DNA from: a bacterium
GTDB taxonomy: Bacteria > Joyebacterota > Joyebacteria > Joyebacterales > Joyebacteraceae
Assembly (NCBI GenBank): GCA_025774935.1
Contig: JALGZK010000004.1
Coordinates: forward strand, 124,001-188,000
DNA: 64,000 nt
Direction of reading: 5' to 3'
Of this stretch, positions 8,309 through 17,086 are shown in pieces (the stretch's first letter is position 1; every line of letters begins with the position of its first letter). The translations under genes and the position numbers were made by a program. The notes under the pieces were generated by a model. That model had not been told where the DNA came from. It searched no databases and was given only the letters and a program-made list of their open reading frames with translations.

Positions 8309-9922
8309 TTGAGGAACACCGGACGCTTCATGGTTCTGGTCCTGGCGCTGGCCGCCGTCCTGGCCGGCGCGCCGCCCGGCGGCGCCCAGAGCCCCGACCC
8401 CGTGGAGGAAGGGCTGCCGGCGGAGTTCACCATCCCCGAGGTTCCCCTTCCGAGACCGACCGCCGCGCTCGACGCCCCCGTTGACCGGGCCGAGTACATT
8501 GTCGGCCCCGACGACGTCTTCGCCCTGAAGCTCTGGGGCGAGCTCAACGCCACCCTCACGATCGAAGTGACTCCCGAGGGGAACTTCGTGCTTCCCGTCG
8601 GGGGCCCCGTCACCGTGGTGGGCCTCTCGATCGACGAGGCGGCAGCCGCCGTGCGCGCGAGGATCGACGAGTACTACCGCGACATCGCCATGACGCTCAC
8701 CCTGATCGCGCCCCGCGAGCTCGTCGTGCACGTTACGGGCGCCGTGGCGGTCCCCGGGCAGCACAGCGCGACCGCGGCGACAAGGGTCTCGGCGGTGATC
8801 GCGCTCGCGGGCGGGATCCTCGAGGAAGGATCCCAGCGCACGATCAGGCTCTCCGGCTTCGAAGGACGCGTCCGCACCGCCGACCTCGTGAAGTACAGAA
8901 ACGAGGGCGACCTCGACGCGAACCCTCTCGTCATGGTGGGAAGCCAGATCCACGTACCGTTCCGGGAACGCTCGGTCGACGTCGTCGGCGCCGTCAACCT
9001 CCCGGGGACCTTTGAGCTCGTCGAGGGAGACAGCCTCCTCGGGATCATCGAGCTCGCCGGAGGCGCGCGGCCCGACGCCAATCTGTCCGATGTGGAGCTC
9101 GTGCGCTTCGCCGCCGACGACCCACTGAGCTACACTGCTCTCTCGCTCGACCTGACCGACGGCGAAGCCTCCGGGGGCCGCGGAGTCGATCTCCAGGACG
9201 GTGACAGGATCTTCGTCCGCGCCATCGAACACTGGCACGAGGACGCCCGCGTCGAGGTCGTCGGAGAGGTCGCTAACCCCGGGACCTTCTCGATCACGGA
9301 AGGCGAGGACCGTCTCACGGACGTCATCGCGAAGGCCGGCGGCTTCACGCCTTCCGCCGACCTTGCCGGCGCAACGCTCCGGAGGGGCGCCTCCGGGGAG
9401 CGGGAGACGGCGATCGACCGCGCGGTCGCGCTCCTGGAAGAAGGCGAGCGGGGCGCTCTCACCGAGGAGGAAGCCTCGTTCCTGGGGTCGCAGCGGATCG
9501 AGCTCGCGGACCAGGTGTCGGTCGACTTCCCCGCGCTCTTCCTGCACTACGACGCGACCGAGGACGTCCTGCTCCTGGACGGGGACATCCTCGACGTGCC
9601 TCGCGCGCTCCACGTCGTCCGCGTGAGCGGCGCCGTCCACACGCCCGGTTTCATTCGCCACGACGTTGACGGCGACGTCGACTACTACATCGATCTCGCG
9701 GGCGGCTACACGAGCGACGCGTACCAGAGCCGGGTCAGGATCGTGAAGGCCAACTCCGGGAGCCGGCTCAAGCCGTCGAGCACGATTGCCATCGAGCCGG
9801 GCGACACGGTCTGGGTACCACGAACGCCCGACCGCGACTGGTGGGAGATCACGAAGGAGATCCTGCTGGTCGCCGCTCAGGTGGCGACCATCTATCTGGT
9901 TGTGTACACCACGCAGAACTAG
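8309..9922 (+). CDS. Polysaccharide export protein with SLBB repeats (Wza-like)
   Basis: Outer-membrane/periplasmic exporter of 537 residues. An N-terminal signal peptide (about residues 1-28, cleavage near GGAQS) is followed by a poly_export domain starting YIVGPDDVFALKLWG, then several SLBB beta-grasp domains marked by repeated VTGAVAVPGQH-, VVGAVNLPGTF-, VVGEVANPGTF- and VSGAVHTPGFI-type segments. A hydrophobic C-terminal helix (about 510-532) resembles the membrane-spanning helix of Wza. No lipobox cysteine is seen. TTG at 8309 is chosen because GAGGAGA lies 5-6 bp upstream and it gives a complete signal peptide. It would form the outer-membrane pore of a Wzx/Wzy-dependent system with the Wzz-like gene 47 bp downstream. 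Confidence 0.88.
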   Translation: MRNTGRFMVLVLALAAVLAGAPPGGAQSPDPVEEGLPAEFTIPEVPLPRPTAALDAPVDRAEYIVGPDDVFALKLWGELNATLTIEVTPEGNFVLPVGGPVTVVGLSIDEAAAAVRARIDEYYRDIAMTLTLIAPRELVVHVTGAVAVPGQHSATAATRVSAVIALAGGILEEGSQRTIRLSGFEGRVRTADLVKYRNEGDLDANPLVMVGSQIHVPFRERSVDVVGAVNLPGTFELVEGDSLLGIIELAGGARPDANLSDVELVRFAADDPLSYTALSLDLTDGEASGGRGVDLQDGDRIFVRAIEHWHEDARVEVVGEVANPGTFSITEGEDRLTDVIAKAGGFTPSADLAGATLRRGASGERETAIDRAVALLEEGERGALTEEEASFLGSQRIELADQVSVDFPALFLHYDATEDVLLLDGDILDVPRALHVVRVSGAVHTPGFIRHDVDGDVDYYIDLAGGYTSDAYQSRVRIVKANSGSRLKPSSTIAIEPGDTVWVPRTPDRDWWEITKEILLVAAQVATIYLVVYTTQN

Positions 9923-9969
9923 CGCCGCGGGGGGAGACGACTGCGGCCGGTGAACCCGAGGGGAACGCG

Positions 9970-11217
9970 ATGCCCGACGGGAACATGATGCCCGAGCGCG
10001 AAGTAAAGCCATTCGCCGACTACATCCACGTCCTCATTAGATGGCGCCGGGTCATCTACTGGAACTTCATCGTCATCGTCGTAGCGACGGCCATCGTGTC
10101 GCTCCTGCTCCCCAAGTGGTACACGTCCAAGGGTTCGATCCTCCCGACAGAGGCGGACGCCGGCGCGGGCGGACTCATGGCCATCGTCGAGACAGCGCTC
10201 CCTCTGCTCAAGCTACCGCGGATGCCCGGCTCCTCGGAGACCGGTCTCGGGGTGCTGCTCAGCCGCACGGTTGCCGAGGACGTCATCCGCGAGAACGACC
10301 TCCAGACGGTCTATCGCGCCGACACCATCGACGAGGCCCTCGAGACCCTCGGCCGCCGGTCGGAGGTCTCCCTCGACGAGAACGGCGTCGTGACGATCGA
10401 GGTAGAGGCTCGCGATCCCGAGCGCGCCGCGAACATGGTCCGGTCGTACATCGAGGCCCTCGAGAGGTACAACGCCTACGCCCGGACGACCGCGGCGCGG
10501 CGCACCCGCGAGTTCGCCGAGTCGCGACTCGAGGCGACGCTCGTAGAGATGACGGAGGCCGAAGAGAGCCTGGCGGCCTTCCAGAGGGAGCACGGTGGGG
10601 TCGGGCTCGACCAGCAGGCGCAGGCCGCCGTCGCAGCCTACGCGGAGCTCGAGGCGGAGGCGGCCAAGGCCGAGATCGAGCTCGAGGTCGCGCGCAACTA
10701 CGCGAGGAGCGGCCACCCGGAGGTCCTGCGTCTCGAGACGAAGGTGAACGAGTATCGGGAGTCGCTCGACGAGCTCCGATCGGGAAGAGGGATCTCGGGA
10801 GACGCAGACAGCGAGAGCGTCGTCCTGCCGGCACTGTCCACGCTGCCCGATCTCGCGATGGAGTACGCGCGGCTCGTGCGCGACGTCGAAGTCGGGAACG
10901 CGCTGTACCTGTTTCTCGTCCAGCAGTACGAGGCAGCCAGACTTCAGGAAGCGAAGGACACGCCGACCGTGCAGGTTCTCGACTGGCCGGTACCTGCGGA
11001 GCTCAGGACGCGTCCCAGACGCACCGCGATGGTCGTCATCGCGGGGATCATAGGACTCATCGTGGGGGCCGCCGTCGCGCTGTTCCTCGAGTTCCTGTCC
11101 ACGTCGGACGAGACGAACCCCGGACGCCGGACGCTCGACGCGGCCGTCTCGGCGTTCCGCCTCGACCTCGCGCGTCTGCGTGGCCGGGGCAGGGCCTCTC
11201 CGCCGGGCGACGCCTGA
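9970..11217 (+). CDS. Chain-length determinant protein (Wzz/GNVR family)
   Basis: Inner-membrane polysaccharide co-polymerase of 415 residues. A first helix near residues 27-47 and a second near 355-378 flank a long periplasmic region rich in coiled coil (about 150-280, many Glu/Ala/Arg heptads). The segment DWPVPAELRTRPRR before the last helix is the conserved Pro-rich element of Wzz proteins. There is no C-terminal Walker A, so no fused BY-kinase, and no separate kinase gene nearby. ATG 9970 has GAGGGG upstream; nearby alternative ATGs make the start slightly uncertain. It would set polymer length together with the Wzy-like polymerase downstream. Confidence 0.85.
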   Translation: MPDGNMMPEREVKPFADYIHVLIRWRRVIYWNFIVIVVATAIVSLLLPKWYTSKGSILPTEADAGAGGLMAIVETALPLLKLPRMPGSSETGLGVLLSRTVAEDVIRENDLQTVYRADTIDEALETLGRRSEVSLDENGVVTIEVEARDPERAANMVRSYIEALERYNAYARTTAARRTREFAESRLEATLVEMTEAEESLAAFQREHGGVGLDQQAQAAVAAYAELEAEAAKAEIELEVARNYARSGHPEVLRLETKVNEYRESLDELRSGRGISGDADSESVVLPALSTLPDLAMEYARLVRDVEVGNALYLFLVQQYEAARLQEAKDTPTVQVLDWPVPAELRTRPRRTAMVVIAGIIGLIVGAAVALFLEFLSTSDETNPGRRTLDAAVSAFRLDLARLRGRGRASPPGDA

Positions 11218-11354
11218 TCCGCCGCACGGCGCTCCGGACGCCACCCGTTCCGACACGTCGTTCGCTGCGCCGGTGAATCATCTCGTTCGTCCGGCGACCC
11301 CAGCCACGAAGCACGACCGAGTCCTCCCGCACGCAGACTCCGGGACCAGAGCTC

Positions 11355-12821
11355 ATGAGAGAGACCACGCGAATGCAGGGGATGGGGACCGGCGACGGCG
11401 TCGCGGCGTCGGGATCGTCCCCCTGGAACGTCCTCCTCGATCCTGCCCGGCCGGCCCGCGCGAGAGCGGGGATGCTCGCGGGCATCGCCGCGATCGTCGT
11501 GGCGCAGATCGCGGTAGCCGTCTACGGCGCGCGGGAGCCTCTTCTTCTGCTCGCGGCGCTCGCCTACGTGGCCGCGCTCATCCTGTCACTGCGCTCGGCA
11601 ACCTTCGGTCTTGCCATCATGATCCTCGTCCAGGTGCGGCTGCTCCAGGGGAGTGAGGGAATCGACTTCGAGGAGGTCGCCTACGCCGGTATCTTCTTCG
11701 CCACGATCGGCGGGTGGCTTCTTCGACGCGGACCTACGCTCGCCGGGAGGAGCATCCTGCGCTCGCCCCTCGGGAGGACCATCCTCATCTTCCTGGGCGT
11801 GTGTTTCGCGTCGGTCGTCCAGACGGTCGTCTTCAAGGGCAGCGTCGAGTGGTGGCTTCGCGACCTCGTGAGGATCTCGTACCTCCTCCTGTTCTTCCCG
11901 CTCGCGGACGCGTTGCAGGAGAAGCGGAGCGCGGTCGTCCTTCTGACGTGCTTCCTCGCCGTCATCACGATCCACGCGATCGTCGCCGTGTCGTGGTATC
12001 AGGCGTCGGCGTCCGCTGCGTCGCTCGAGCAGATCCAGTACCTGCGGGCGCCGTTCCACGAGGTCTTCGCCATGGCGACGCTCGTCGGTGGGTTCGCCGT
12101 GTTCCTCCACGCGAGATCGCGCGGCGCGTTCGTCGGCTCGATCGTCTTCTCGATCATCGCGGCCCTCGCGCTTGCGGTCTCGCTCACCCGGGGCTACTGG
12201 CTGTGGGGAGCGCTCGCGATGCTCATCGTCGCGGCGAGAAGCAAGCGCCCGGGGAGGGTGGTCGGGTTCGGGTTCATGATCCTCGCGTGCTTCGTGGCGG
12301 CCGGCTTCGCCGCCTTCGGGACGAGGCTCATCGAGATCGTGGGATCTCTCGCGCAGCGCGCGACCACGATCAGCTCGCCGATGCGCGACATGGCCGTGCT
12401 CGAGCGCGCTGCGGAAACGGCTGGCTGGTTCAGACAGATTCCCGAGAGCCCCGTGGTCGGACACGGTCTCGGCACGTACGGGTCGTACATGTCGCCCGCG
12501 CTCGGCTACCGGGTCACGCGCACGTTCGCGCACAACGCCTACCTGTTCTTCCTCTTCAAGATCGGAATCGTCGGCCTCGGCGCGTTCCTCGCCTTCTACG
12601 GAAACGGGATTCGCAGGGCGTGGCGATCCTCGAAGATCGCCGTCGGCATCTACGAGCACGCCGTGCTCATCGCCGGTGCCAGCATCCTCATCACGTTCCT
12701 TCCGCTCTCAGTCACCAGTCCGCAGTTCTACAGACGGGCGTCGGTCCTCGTTCTCGTGCTCATCCTCGGCTACGCGCAGGCGGTCTACGAGCGGCACCGC
12801 GCCCGCGGGGCGACGCGCTGA
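11355..12821 (+). CDS. O-antigen ligase/polymerase-like membrane protein (Wzy-like)
   Basis: Polytopic protein of 488 residues with about 11-12 hydrophobic helices and a large periplasmic loop between about residues 330 and 385. That loop, with VVGHGLGTYGS, and the preceding SLTRGYWLWG segment match the Wzy_C (O-antigen ligase/polymerase) signature. It would polymerise or ligate undecaprenyl-linked repeat units on the periplasmic face. The start is not firmly fixed: ATG at 11355, 11373 and 11385 are all possible and none has a strong ribosome site. The next gene is convergent, ending at 12890, with no clear terminator between them. Confidence 0.8.
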   Translation: MRETTRMQGMGTGDGVAASGSSPWNVLLDPARPARARAGMLAGIAAIVVAQIAVAVYGAREPLLLLAALAYVAALILSLRSATFGLAIMILVQVRLLQGSEGIDFEEVAYAGIFFATIGGWLLRRGPTLAGRSILRSPLGRTILIFLGVCFASVVQTVVFKGSVEWWLRDLVRISYLLLFFPLADALQEKRSAVVLLTCFLAVITIHAIVAVSWYQASASAASLEQIQYLRAPFHEVFAMATLVGGFAVFLHARSRGAFVGSIVFSIIAALALAVSLTRGYWLWGALAMLIVAARSKRPGRVVGFGFMILACFVAAGFAAFGTRLIEIVGSLAQRATTISSPMRDMAVLERAAETAGWFRQIPESPVVGHGLGTYGSYMSPALGYRVTRTFAHNAYLFFLFKIGIVGLGAFLAFYGNGIRRAWRSSKIAVGIYEHAVLIAGASILITFLPLSVTSPQFYRRASVLVLVLILGYAQAVYERHRARGATR

Positions 12822-12889
12822 GCCGCGGGGCGTCCGGTGAGGTCGAGGGTACCGAGCTCGGGAGTAGGAGGTATCTCTACGGGATGGGA

Positions 12890-14440
12890 CTATCCTCGGG
12901 ACGCCGAGCTCAGCCGCGCCAGGAATCTCCCCAGCGTGCCGGGGAGGGCCGAGACGAGACCTTCGTCGAGCTCGGGGAGCGGACGGAGGAGCGCGAGCAT
13001 CGCGAGGTAGATTCCAAGGAAGAGAACGCCGTGGCCCAGGACCTGGACGAGTCCCTCGGGTCCAAGGAAGATCGACGGGGCGAGCGCCACGGCCATGGCG
13101 ACGAGGATCCCCGGGACGTGCCCGAGCGGAATGCGGGTCCCGAGTACGCGTCTCACGGCCAGGGCTTCGATGACGTACATGCCTGAGTTCACGAGTCCCG
13201 TCCCGAGGAGCGCTCCTATCGGCCCGAGCTCGCGGATCAGGAAGATGTTGACGACGACGTTCGTGACGACCGCCGCCGTGCGCACGCGGACCGACGTGCG
13301 CATGTGGTCCGTCGACTGAAGCGCGGTTCCGCTCGACTCCCCACCGAACAGCCACCCCACGCACATCGGCGCGGCGAAAGCCAGGAGGAGCGTGGACGCT
13401 TCTGCGTAGCTCGTCCCGTACACAGCGAGCACGCAGGCCCGGGCGTTCGCGATCAGAAAGACGACAGGTGGGACGACGACCGCGCCGAGCACGACCACGG
13501 CCGACCGCCAGAGGGCGCCGACCGATCCTGGACGCGCCCGGTGGCGTCTCGAGAAGAGCGTGAGCGCCACGCCGATCATCCCCATCGGGAGAACACCCGC
13601 CACGGCGCGCACGAGCGCGTAAGCGACATCGTAGACGGCGACCTCGGTCTGGCTGTGTCGGATCGCGTTCAGGAGGATGACGTCGGCCGGGCGGCCGAGC
13701 CCGAAGCTGACGACCCCTAGGACCGAACCGTTCACGGCATACATCAGGAGGCGCGGCAGGTCGATCGGTCGCGACGGGCCGCCGAAGGCCGTCCTGATCC
13801 TGGAGAGGTACGCGAGGAAGAGCAGGAGGCTCGTCACGCCGAGGAGCACCATGATCTCGCCGACGCCGGCCCCTCTCGAGAGGAGCACGTACGCGAGGAC
13901 CAGGTTCGCGACTCGGAACGCCAGCGTGAGGATTCCGACGATCCGTGTCCGGAGGAAGCTCGTGAGGACTGCCACCGCGAACATCGCGAGGCTCTGCGTC
14001 ACGAGATAGAGCACGGCGATCGCGATGAGGGGAGCGATGGTCTCGTTCTCAAACCACGCCGCGATCAGCCCGCGTCCGAAGAAGAGAGCAGCCGTGAGCG
14101 CCCCGATGAGAACCAGCCTTGAGAGGAAGAGCGCGCGGACAATCGTGGGGACTTCGAGGGCGCTGTCGGGCGACGCCGCTGCCGCTCCGAGGTAGCGGTT
14201 GAGCGCCTTGCCGATGCCGGCGTCGGAGATGACGAGTACGAACGTCGCGAGAGAGACGATCGAGGTGTAGCTGCCGTAGCCCTCCGGATCGAGCATCCTC
14301 GCGAGGAGGACCGAGAAGAGGTACGCGAGCCCGAACTCGCCGATCCGGGCGACCGAGTTCCAGACGTAGCTCTCGAAGTACCCCTGGGCGGGCCCACCGC
14401 CGGGTGGAGTGTCGTTCCGGGGGGTCGTCTGGTTCAGCAC
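12890..14440 (-). CDS. Polysaccharide flippase (Wzx/MATE-like)
   Basis: Polysaccharide biosynthesis (MOP superfamily) flippase of 516 residues with about 12-14 hydrophobic helices; it would carry lipid-linked repeat units across the inner membrane. The N-terminal NSVARIGEFGLAYLFSVLLA and the following GYGSYTSIVSLATF are typical of Wzx proteins (no-gap, first two helices). GTG at 14440 is the start: GGAGG lies about 5 bp upstream, and the codon overlaps the stop of the glycosyltransferase gene by 7 bp (GTGCTGA), so the two are probably translationally coupled. The pair is transcribed away from the dehydratase gene. Confidence 0.85.
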   Translation of the reverse strand: MLNQTTPRNDTPPGGGPAQGYFESYVWNSVARIGEFGLAYLFSVLLARMLDPEGYGSYTSIVSLATFVLVISDAGIGKALNRYLGAAAASPDSALEVPTIVRALFLSRLVLIGALTAALFFGRGLIAAWFENETIAPLIAIAVLYLVTQSLAMFAVAVLTSFLRTRIVGILTLAFRVANLVLAYVLLSRGAGVGEIMVLLGVTSLLLFLAYLSRIRTAFGGPSRPIDLPRLLMYAVNGSVLGVVSFGLGRPADVILLNAIRHSQTEVAVYDVAYALVRAVAGVLPMGMIGVALTLFSRRHRARPGSVGALWRSAVVVLGAVVVPPVVFLIANARACVLAVYGTSYAEASTLLLAFAAPMCVGWLFGGESSGTALQSTDHMRTSVRVRTAAVVTNVVVNIFLIRELGPIGALLGTGLVNSGMYVIEALAVRRVLGTRIPLGHVPGILVAMAVALAPSIFLGPEGLVQVLGHGVLFLGIYLAMLALLRPLPELDEGLVSALPGTLGRFLARLSSASRG

Positions 14441-15651
14441 CGTTCCTCCGCCGCACGTTCCCGGACGATCCTCTCGCAGAGCTCCACGAGCGGCGCCCGG
14501 TCCTTCATGGCGTCGTGCTTCTCGAACGCGAGCTCGCGTCCCCGGCTCCCGAGCGCCCGACGCTCCTCGGGCGAGTCGAGGAGCCGCACCACCTCGTCTG
14601 CGAACGCCGACGGTTCGTCGGCGACGACGAGGTGCTCGCCGCTCGCGACCTCGAGCCCCTCGCAGCCCTTCGACGTCGTGACGATCGCCCGTCCCATGGC
14701 CATCGCCTGGACGATCTTCACGCGGACGCCGCTCCCGATCCGGAGCGGCACGACGACGACGCGCGATCTCCGGAAGTACGGGGCCGCGTCCTCGACCCAC
14801 CCGTGGACGCGGATCCTCGTGTCCCGTTCGCCGAGCCTGCCGACCCACGCGGGCGCACCGGCTCCGACGATCGCGACGTCCGTCTCCGGGCGCCGTTCGT
14901 GGACGAGCGGCAGGATTTCATCGAGGAACCAGGAGAGGCTGTCCAGATTGGGGGCCCAGCCGAAGTAGCCCACGAAGAGGATGTCGGTCTCTTCGGTCTC
15001 CTCGCCCCTCGCGAGGGCGGCGACGTCCAGGGCGACCGGCACGATCTCGACCTCGGCCTCCGGCGACAGCTCCAGTAGACCTGCCCGGTCCGCCTCCGAG
15101 TAGACGAGCACCCGGTCGAACCGGGACGCCATCGCCCCCTCGTACGCTGCCGTCTTCCCCCACTGGATCCGGGCGTAGAGCCGCGACGCCGGGTTCCGGA
15201 GATGGCGCCAGTAGAGGTCCATGATCGTCGCCTGGACGTTCGGCGCGAAGAGCAGGAAGGGTGCCGCCGTGGCTGACCGGACCGCCTCGAGCCGCGTGGC
15301 GCTGTGGATGCTGTGTCCGATCACCAGATCGAATCGCTCGTTCGAGAGGATCTCCCGGACGCGCCGGTCGGCGGCTCGGGACACGTATTTCCGGATCGGC
15401 CAGGGGAGGGGGTCGAGTAGGTTCACGAGGTACCGCCACGCTGAGGCCCGCGGGACGGCCGTGACGGTCTCTACGCGCGCGATCCTGGAGAGCTCGTCGG
15501 CGCCCGCGTCGGCCTCTTCGGGCGTGACGAGGGAGAAGACCACGACCTCGTGACCGGCCCTCGCCAGCTGCGCGATCCGGTAGAAGCTCGTGATGTTGCC
15601 GCCCCGAGCCTGGCTCTCCGGGACGCCGTGCGTGAGATAGAGGATCTTCAT
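14434..15651 (-). CDS. Glycosyltransferase, GT4-like
   Basis: GT-B-fold glycosyltransferase of 405 residues, cytoplasmic or membrane-associated. It opens MKILYLTHGVP and has the Gly-rich acceptor loop (RGGNITSFYRIAQLARAGHEV). The donor-side motif is PLRIGSGVRVKIVQAMAMG followed by IVTTSKGCEGL, where GT4 enzymes usually have a Glu before AMA; here it is Gln, which may alter donor use. FVGYFGWAPNLDSLSWF is the start of the second domain. ATG 15651 is chosen for the canonical start although its ribosome site is weak. It heads a two-gene unit with the flippase. Confidence 0.82.
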   Translation of the reverse strand: MKILYLTHGVPESQARGGNITSFYRIAQLARAGHEVVVFSLVTPEEADAGADELSRIARVETVTAVPRASAWRYLVNLLDPLPWPIRKYVSRAADRRVREILSNERFDLVIGHSIHSATRLEAVRSATAAPFLLFAPNVQATIMDLYWRHLRNPASRLYARIQWGKTAAYEGAMASRFDRVLVYSEADRAGLLELSPEAEVEIVPVALDVAALARGEETEETDILFVGYFGWAPNLDSLSWFLDEILPLVHERRPETDVAIVGAGAPAWVGRLGERDTRIRVHGWVEDAAPYFRRSRVVVVPLRIGSGVRVKIVQAMAMGRAIVTTSKGCEGLEVASGEHLVVADEPSAFADEVVRLLDSPEERRALGSRGRELAFEKHDAMKDRAPLVELCERIVRERAAEERC

Positions 15652-15724
15652 GCCTGAGGTAAGCCCTTTCCGGGGGTCCCCGCGGCGTTGCGGCGCCACC
15701 GGGCACCCCTCGCGCAGGGCTCAG

Positions 15725-15754
15725 ATGGTACGCGACCGCCCGCCCGGGGGTCAA
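15725..15754 (-). promoter_or_regulatory. Minus-strand promoter for glycosyltransferase/flippase
   Basis: On the minus strand, TTGACC (15754-15749), 18 bp spacer, TACCAT (15730-15725). Leader of about 70 nt to the ATG at 15651. Confidence 0.6.
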
Positions 15755-15875
15755 CACCAAAGCCCCGCGAGTTCCCCCGTAACTTGCCTTCTGATGCGCG
15801 CTTTGGCCGAGTACCGCCTCGCGGCACGACGCTTGCACGAACTCGCCGAACGGAGGGCGGCGCAGCCGTTTACGG

Positions 15876-15904
15876 TTGCGCTCCCGACAGCCCGTCTCTA
15901 TACT
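15876..15904 (+). promoter_or_regulatory. Promoter for the sugar-nucleotide dehydratase
   Basis: TTGCGC at 15876-15881, 17 bp spacer, TATACT at 15899-15904. It predicts a leader of about 74 nt. Confidence 0.6.
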
Positions 15905-15923
15905 ATGCAGTTACGGTTGAATG

Positions 15924-15943
15924 GACGCGACGGGCGTCGCGTC
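15924..15943 (+). promoter_or_regulatory. Leader hairpin before the dehydratase
   Basis: Perfect 8 bp stem (15924-15931 with 15936-15943), GGGC loop, followed by TCTTTAT. It lies in the transcribed leader and resembles a short intrinsic terminator, so attenuation is possible; it may equally be only an mRNA structure. Confidence 0.4.
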
Positions 15944-15984
15944 TCTTTATGTGCGGGCCGCGGAAAGCGGGAAAGCGAGGTCGG

Positions 15985-16944
15985 ATGAAGGCACTCGTGA
16001 CAGGGGGAGCGGGCTTCATCGGGTCGCACCTGGTCGAATCGCTCCTCGATCGGGGCGACGAGGTCTGGGTCATCGACGACCTCTCGACCGGCCGCTTCGA
16101 GAACATCGCCCACCTGGAGAGCCATCCCAAGTTCCATTACACGATCGACACCATTCTGGATGAGCGCGTGGTCGCTGACGCGACCTCGAAGTCGGACGTG
16201 GTCTTCCACCTCGCGGCCGCCGTCGGCGTGGCCTACATCATCGACAACCCGCTGAAATCGCTCGAGACGAACATCAAGGGGACGGAGATCGTCCTCCAGC
16301 ACGCGAACGAGGGGAAGAAGATGGTCGTCATCTTCTCGACCTCGGAGATCTACGGGAAGGCGAACTCCCAGCCGTGCAAGGAGACCGACGACAGGATTCT
16401 CGGGACGACGACCATCTCGCGGTGGGGATACTCGTCCTCCAAAGCGATCGACGAGTTCCTGGCTCTCGCTTACCACAGGGAGAAGAAGCTCCCGGTGGTG
16501 ATCGTCCGCTGCTTCAACACGTGCGGTACCCGACAGACCGGCCAGTATGGCATGGTGATCCCGAGGTTCGTGAAGCAGGCCCTCCTGGACCACCCCCTGA
16601 CCGTCTACGGCGACGGGAAGCAGACGCGCTGCTTCTGCGACGTCTCCGACGTCGTCCGCGGCGTCCTGGGACTCGTGGAGGAGCCCGCGGCGAACGGCGA
16701 GGTCTTCAACCTCGGAAGCGACGAGGAGACCTCGATAGAGGAGCTCGCCGAGCGGATCAAGGAGCTGACCGCGTCGGTCTCGTCGGTCGACTACATCCCG
16801 TACGACAAGGCCTACGAGCAGGGATTCGAGGACATGCGCCGGCGCGTCCCGGATCTCACGAAGATCAGGACCACGATCGGATACGAGCCGCAGGTGTCGC
16901 TGCAGGAGCTCCTGGAGAGGGTCGTCGCGCACTTCAAGAGGTGA
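15985..16944 (+). CDS. NAD-dependent sugar-nucleotide epimerase/dehydratase
   Basis: Extended SDR of 319 residues acting on nucleotide sugars. The NAD loop is GGAGFIGSH (residues 7-15), the catalytic Ser/Thr segment is STSEIYG, and YSSSK is the catalytic Tyr-x3-Lys. RCFNTCGTRQTGQYGMVIPRF and VYGDGKQTRCFCDVSDV are typical of the UDP-glucuronate decarboxylase/epimerase branch, so UDP-glucuronate made by ugd is a plausible substrate, but C4 epimerase or 4,6-dehydratase activity cannot be excluded. The ATG follows GCGAGG. It has its own promoter and is part of the EPS locus. Confidence 0.82.
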   Translation: MKALVTGGAGFIGSHLVESLLDRGDEVWVIDDLSTGRFENIAHLESHPKFHYTIDTILDERVVADATSKSDVVFHLAAAVGVAYIIDNPLKSLETNIKGTEIVLQHANEGKKMVVIFSTSEIYGKANSQPCKETDDRILGTTTISRWGYSSSKAIDEFLALAYHREKKLPVVIVRCFNTCGTRQTGQYGMVIPRFVKQALLDHPLTVYGDGKQTRCFCDVSDVVRGVLGLVEEPAANGEVFNLGSDEETSIEELAERIKELTASVSSVDYIPYDKAYEQGFEDMRRRVPDLTKIRTTIGYEPQVSLQELLERVVAHFKR

Positions 16945-17022
16945 CATGCGGGCGCCGGGGTCATCCCCGAGTTCCGGCGTCGCCCTACCGCCCGGGGAGG
17001 AGGTGAGCGCCAGAGAAAGAGC

Positions 17023-17051
17023 TTGACAGCTGTGTGTCCGTTGAGAAGAAT
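17023..17051 (+). promoter_or_regulatory. Promoter for the WecA-like gene
   Basis: TTGACA at 17023-17028, 17 bp spacer, AAGAAT at 17046-17051. A G/C-rich hairpin (16956-16969) just upstream may end the preceding transcript. Confidence 0.6.
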
Positions 17052-17086
17052 CCCCGCATACGGGACCGGTAGGACAAGGAACTGTC

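Larger units (their letters stand above)
15652..15984. other. Divergent intergenic region of the EPS locus
   Basis: A 333 bp stretch without a convincing gene. It holds back-to-back promoters (entries at 15725 and 15876) and a leader hairpin (15924), so it is a control point where the flippase/glycosyltransferase pair and the dehydratase gene could be co-regulated. Confidence 0.6.

Noticed and set aside
8117-10012. Minus-strand open frame of over 600 codons opposite the polysaccharide exporter
   Set aside because: Shadow of the SLBB exporter; no ribosome site, promoter or domain on the minus strand.
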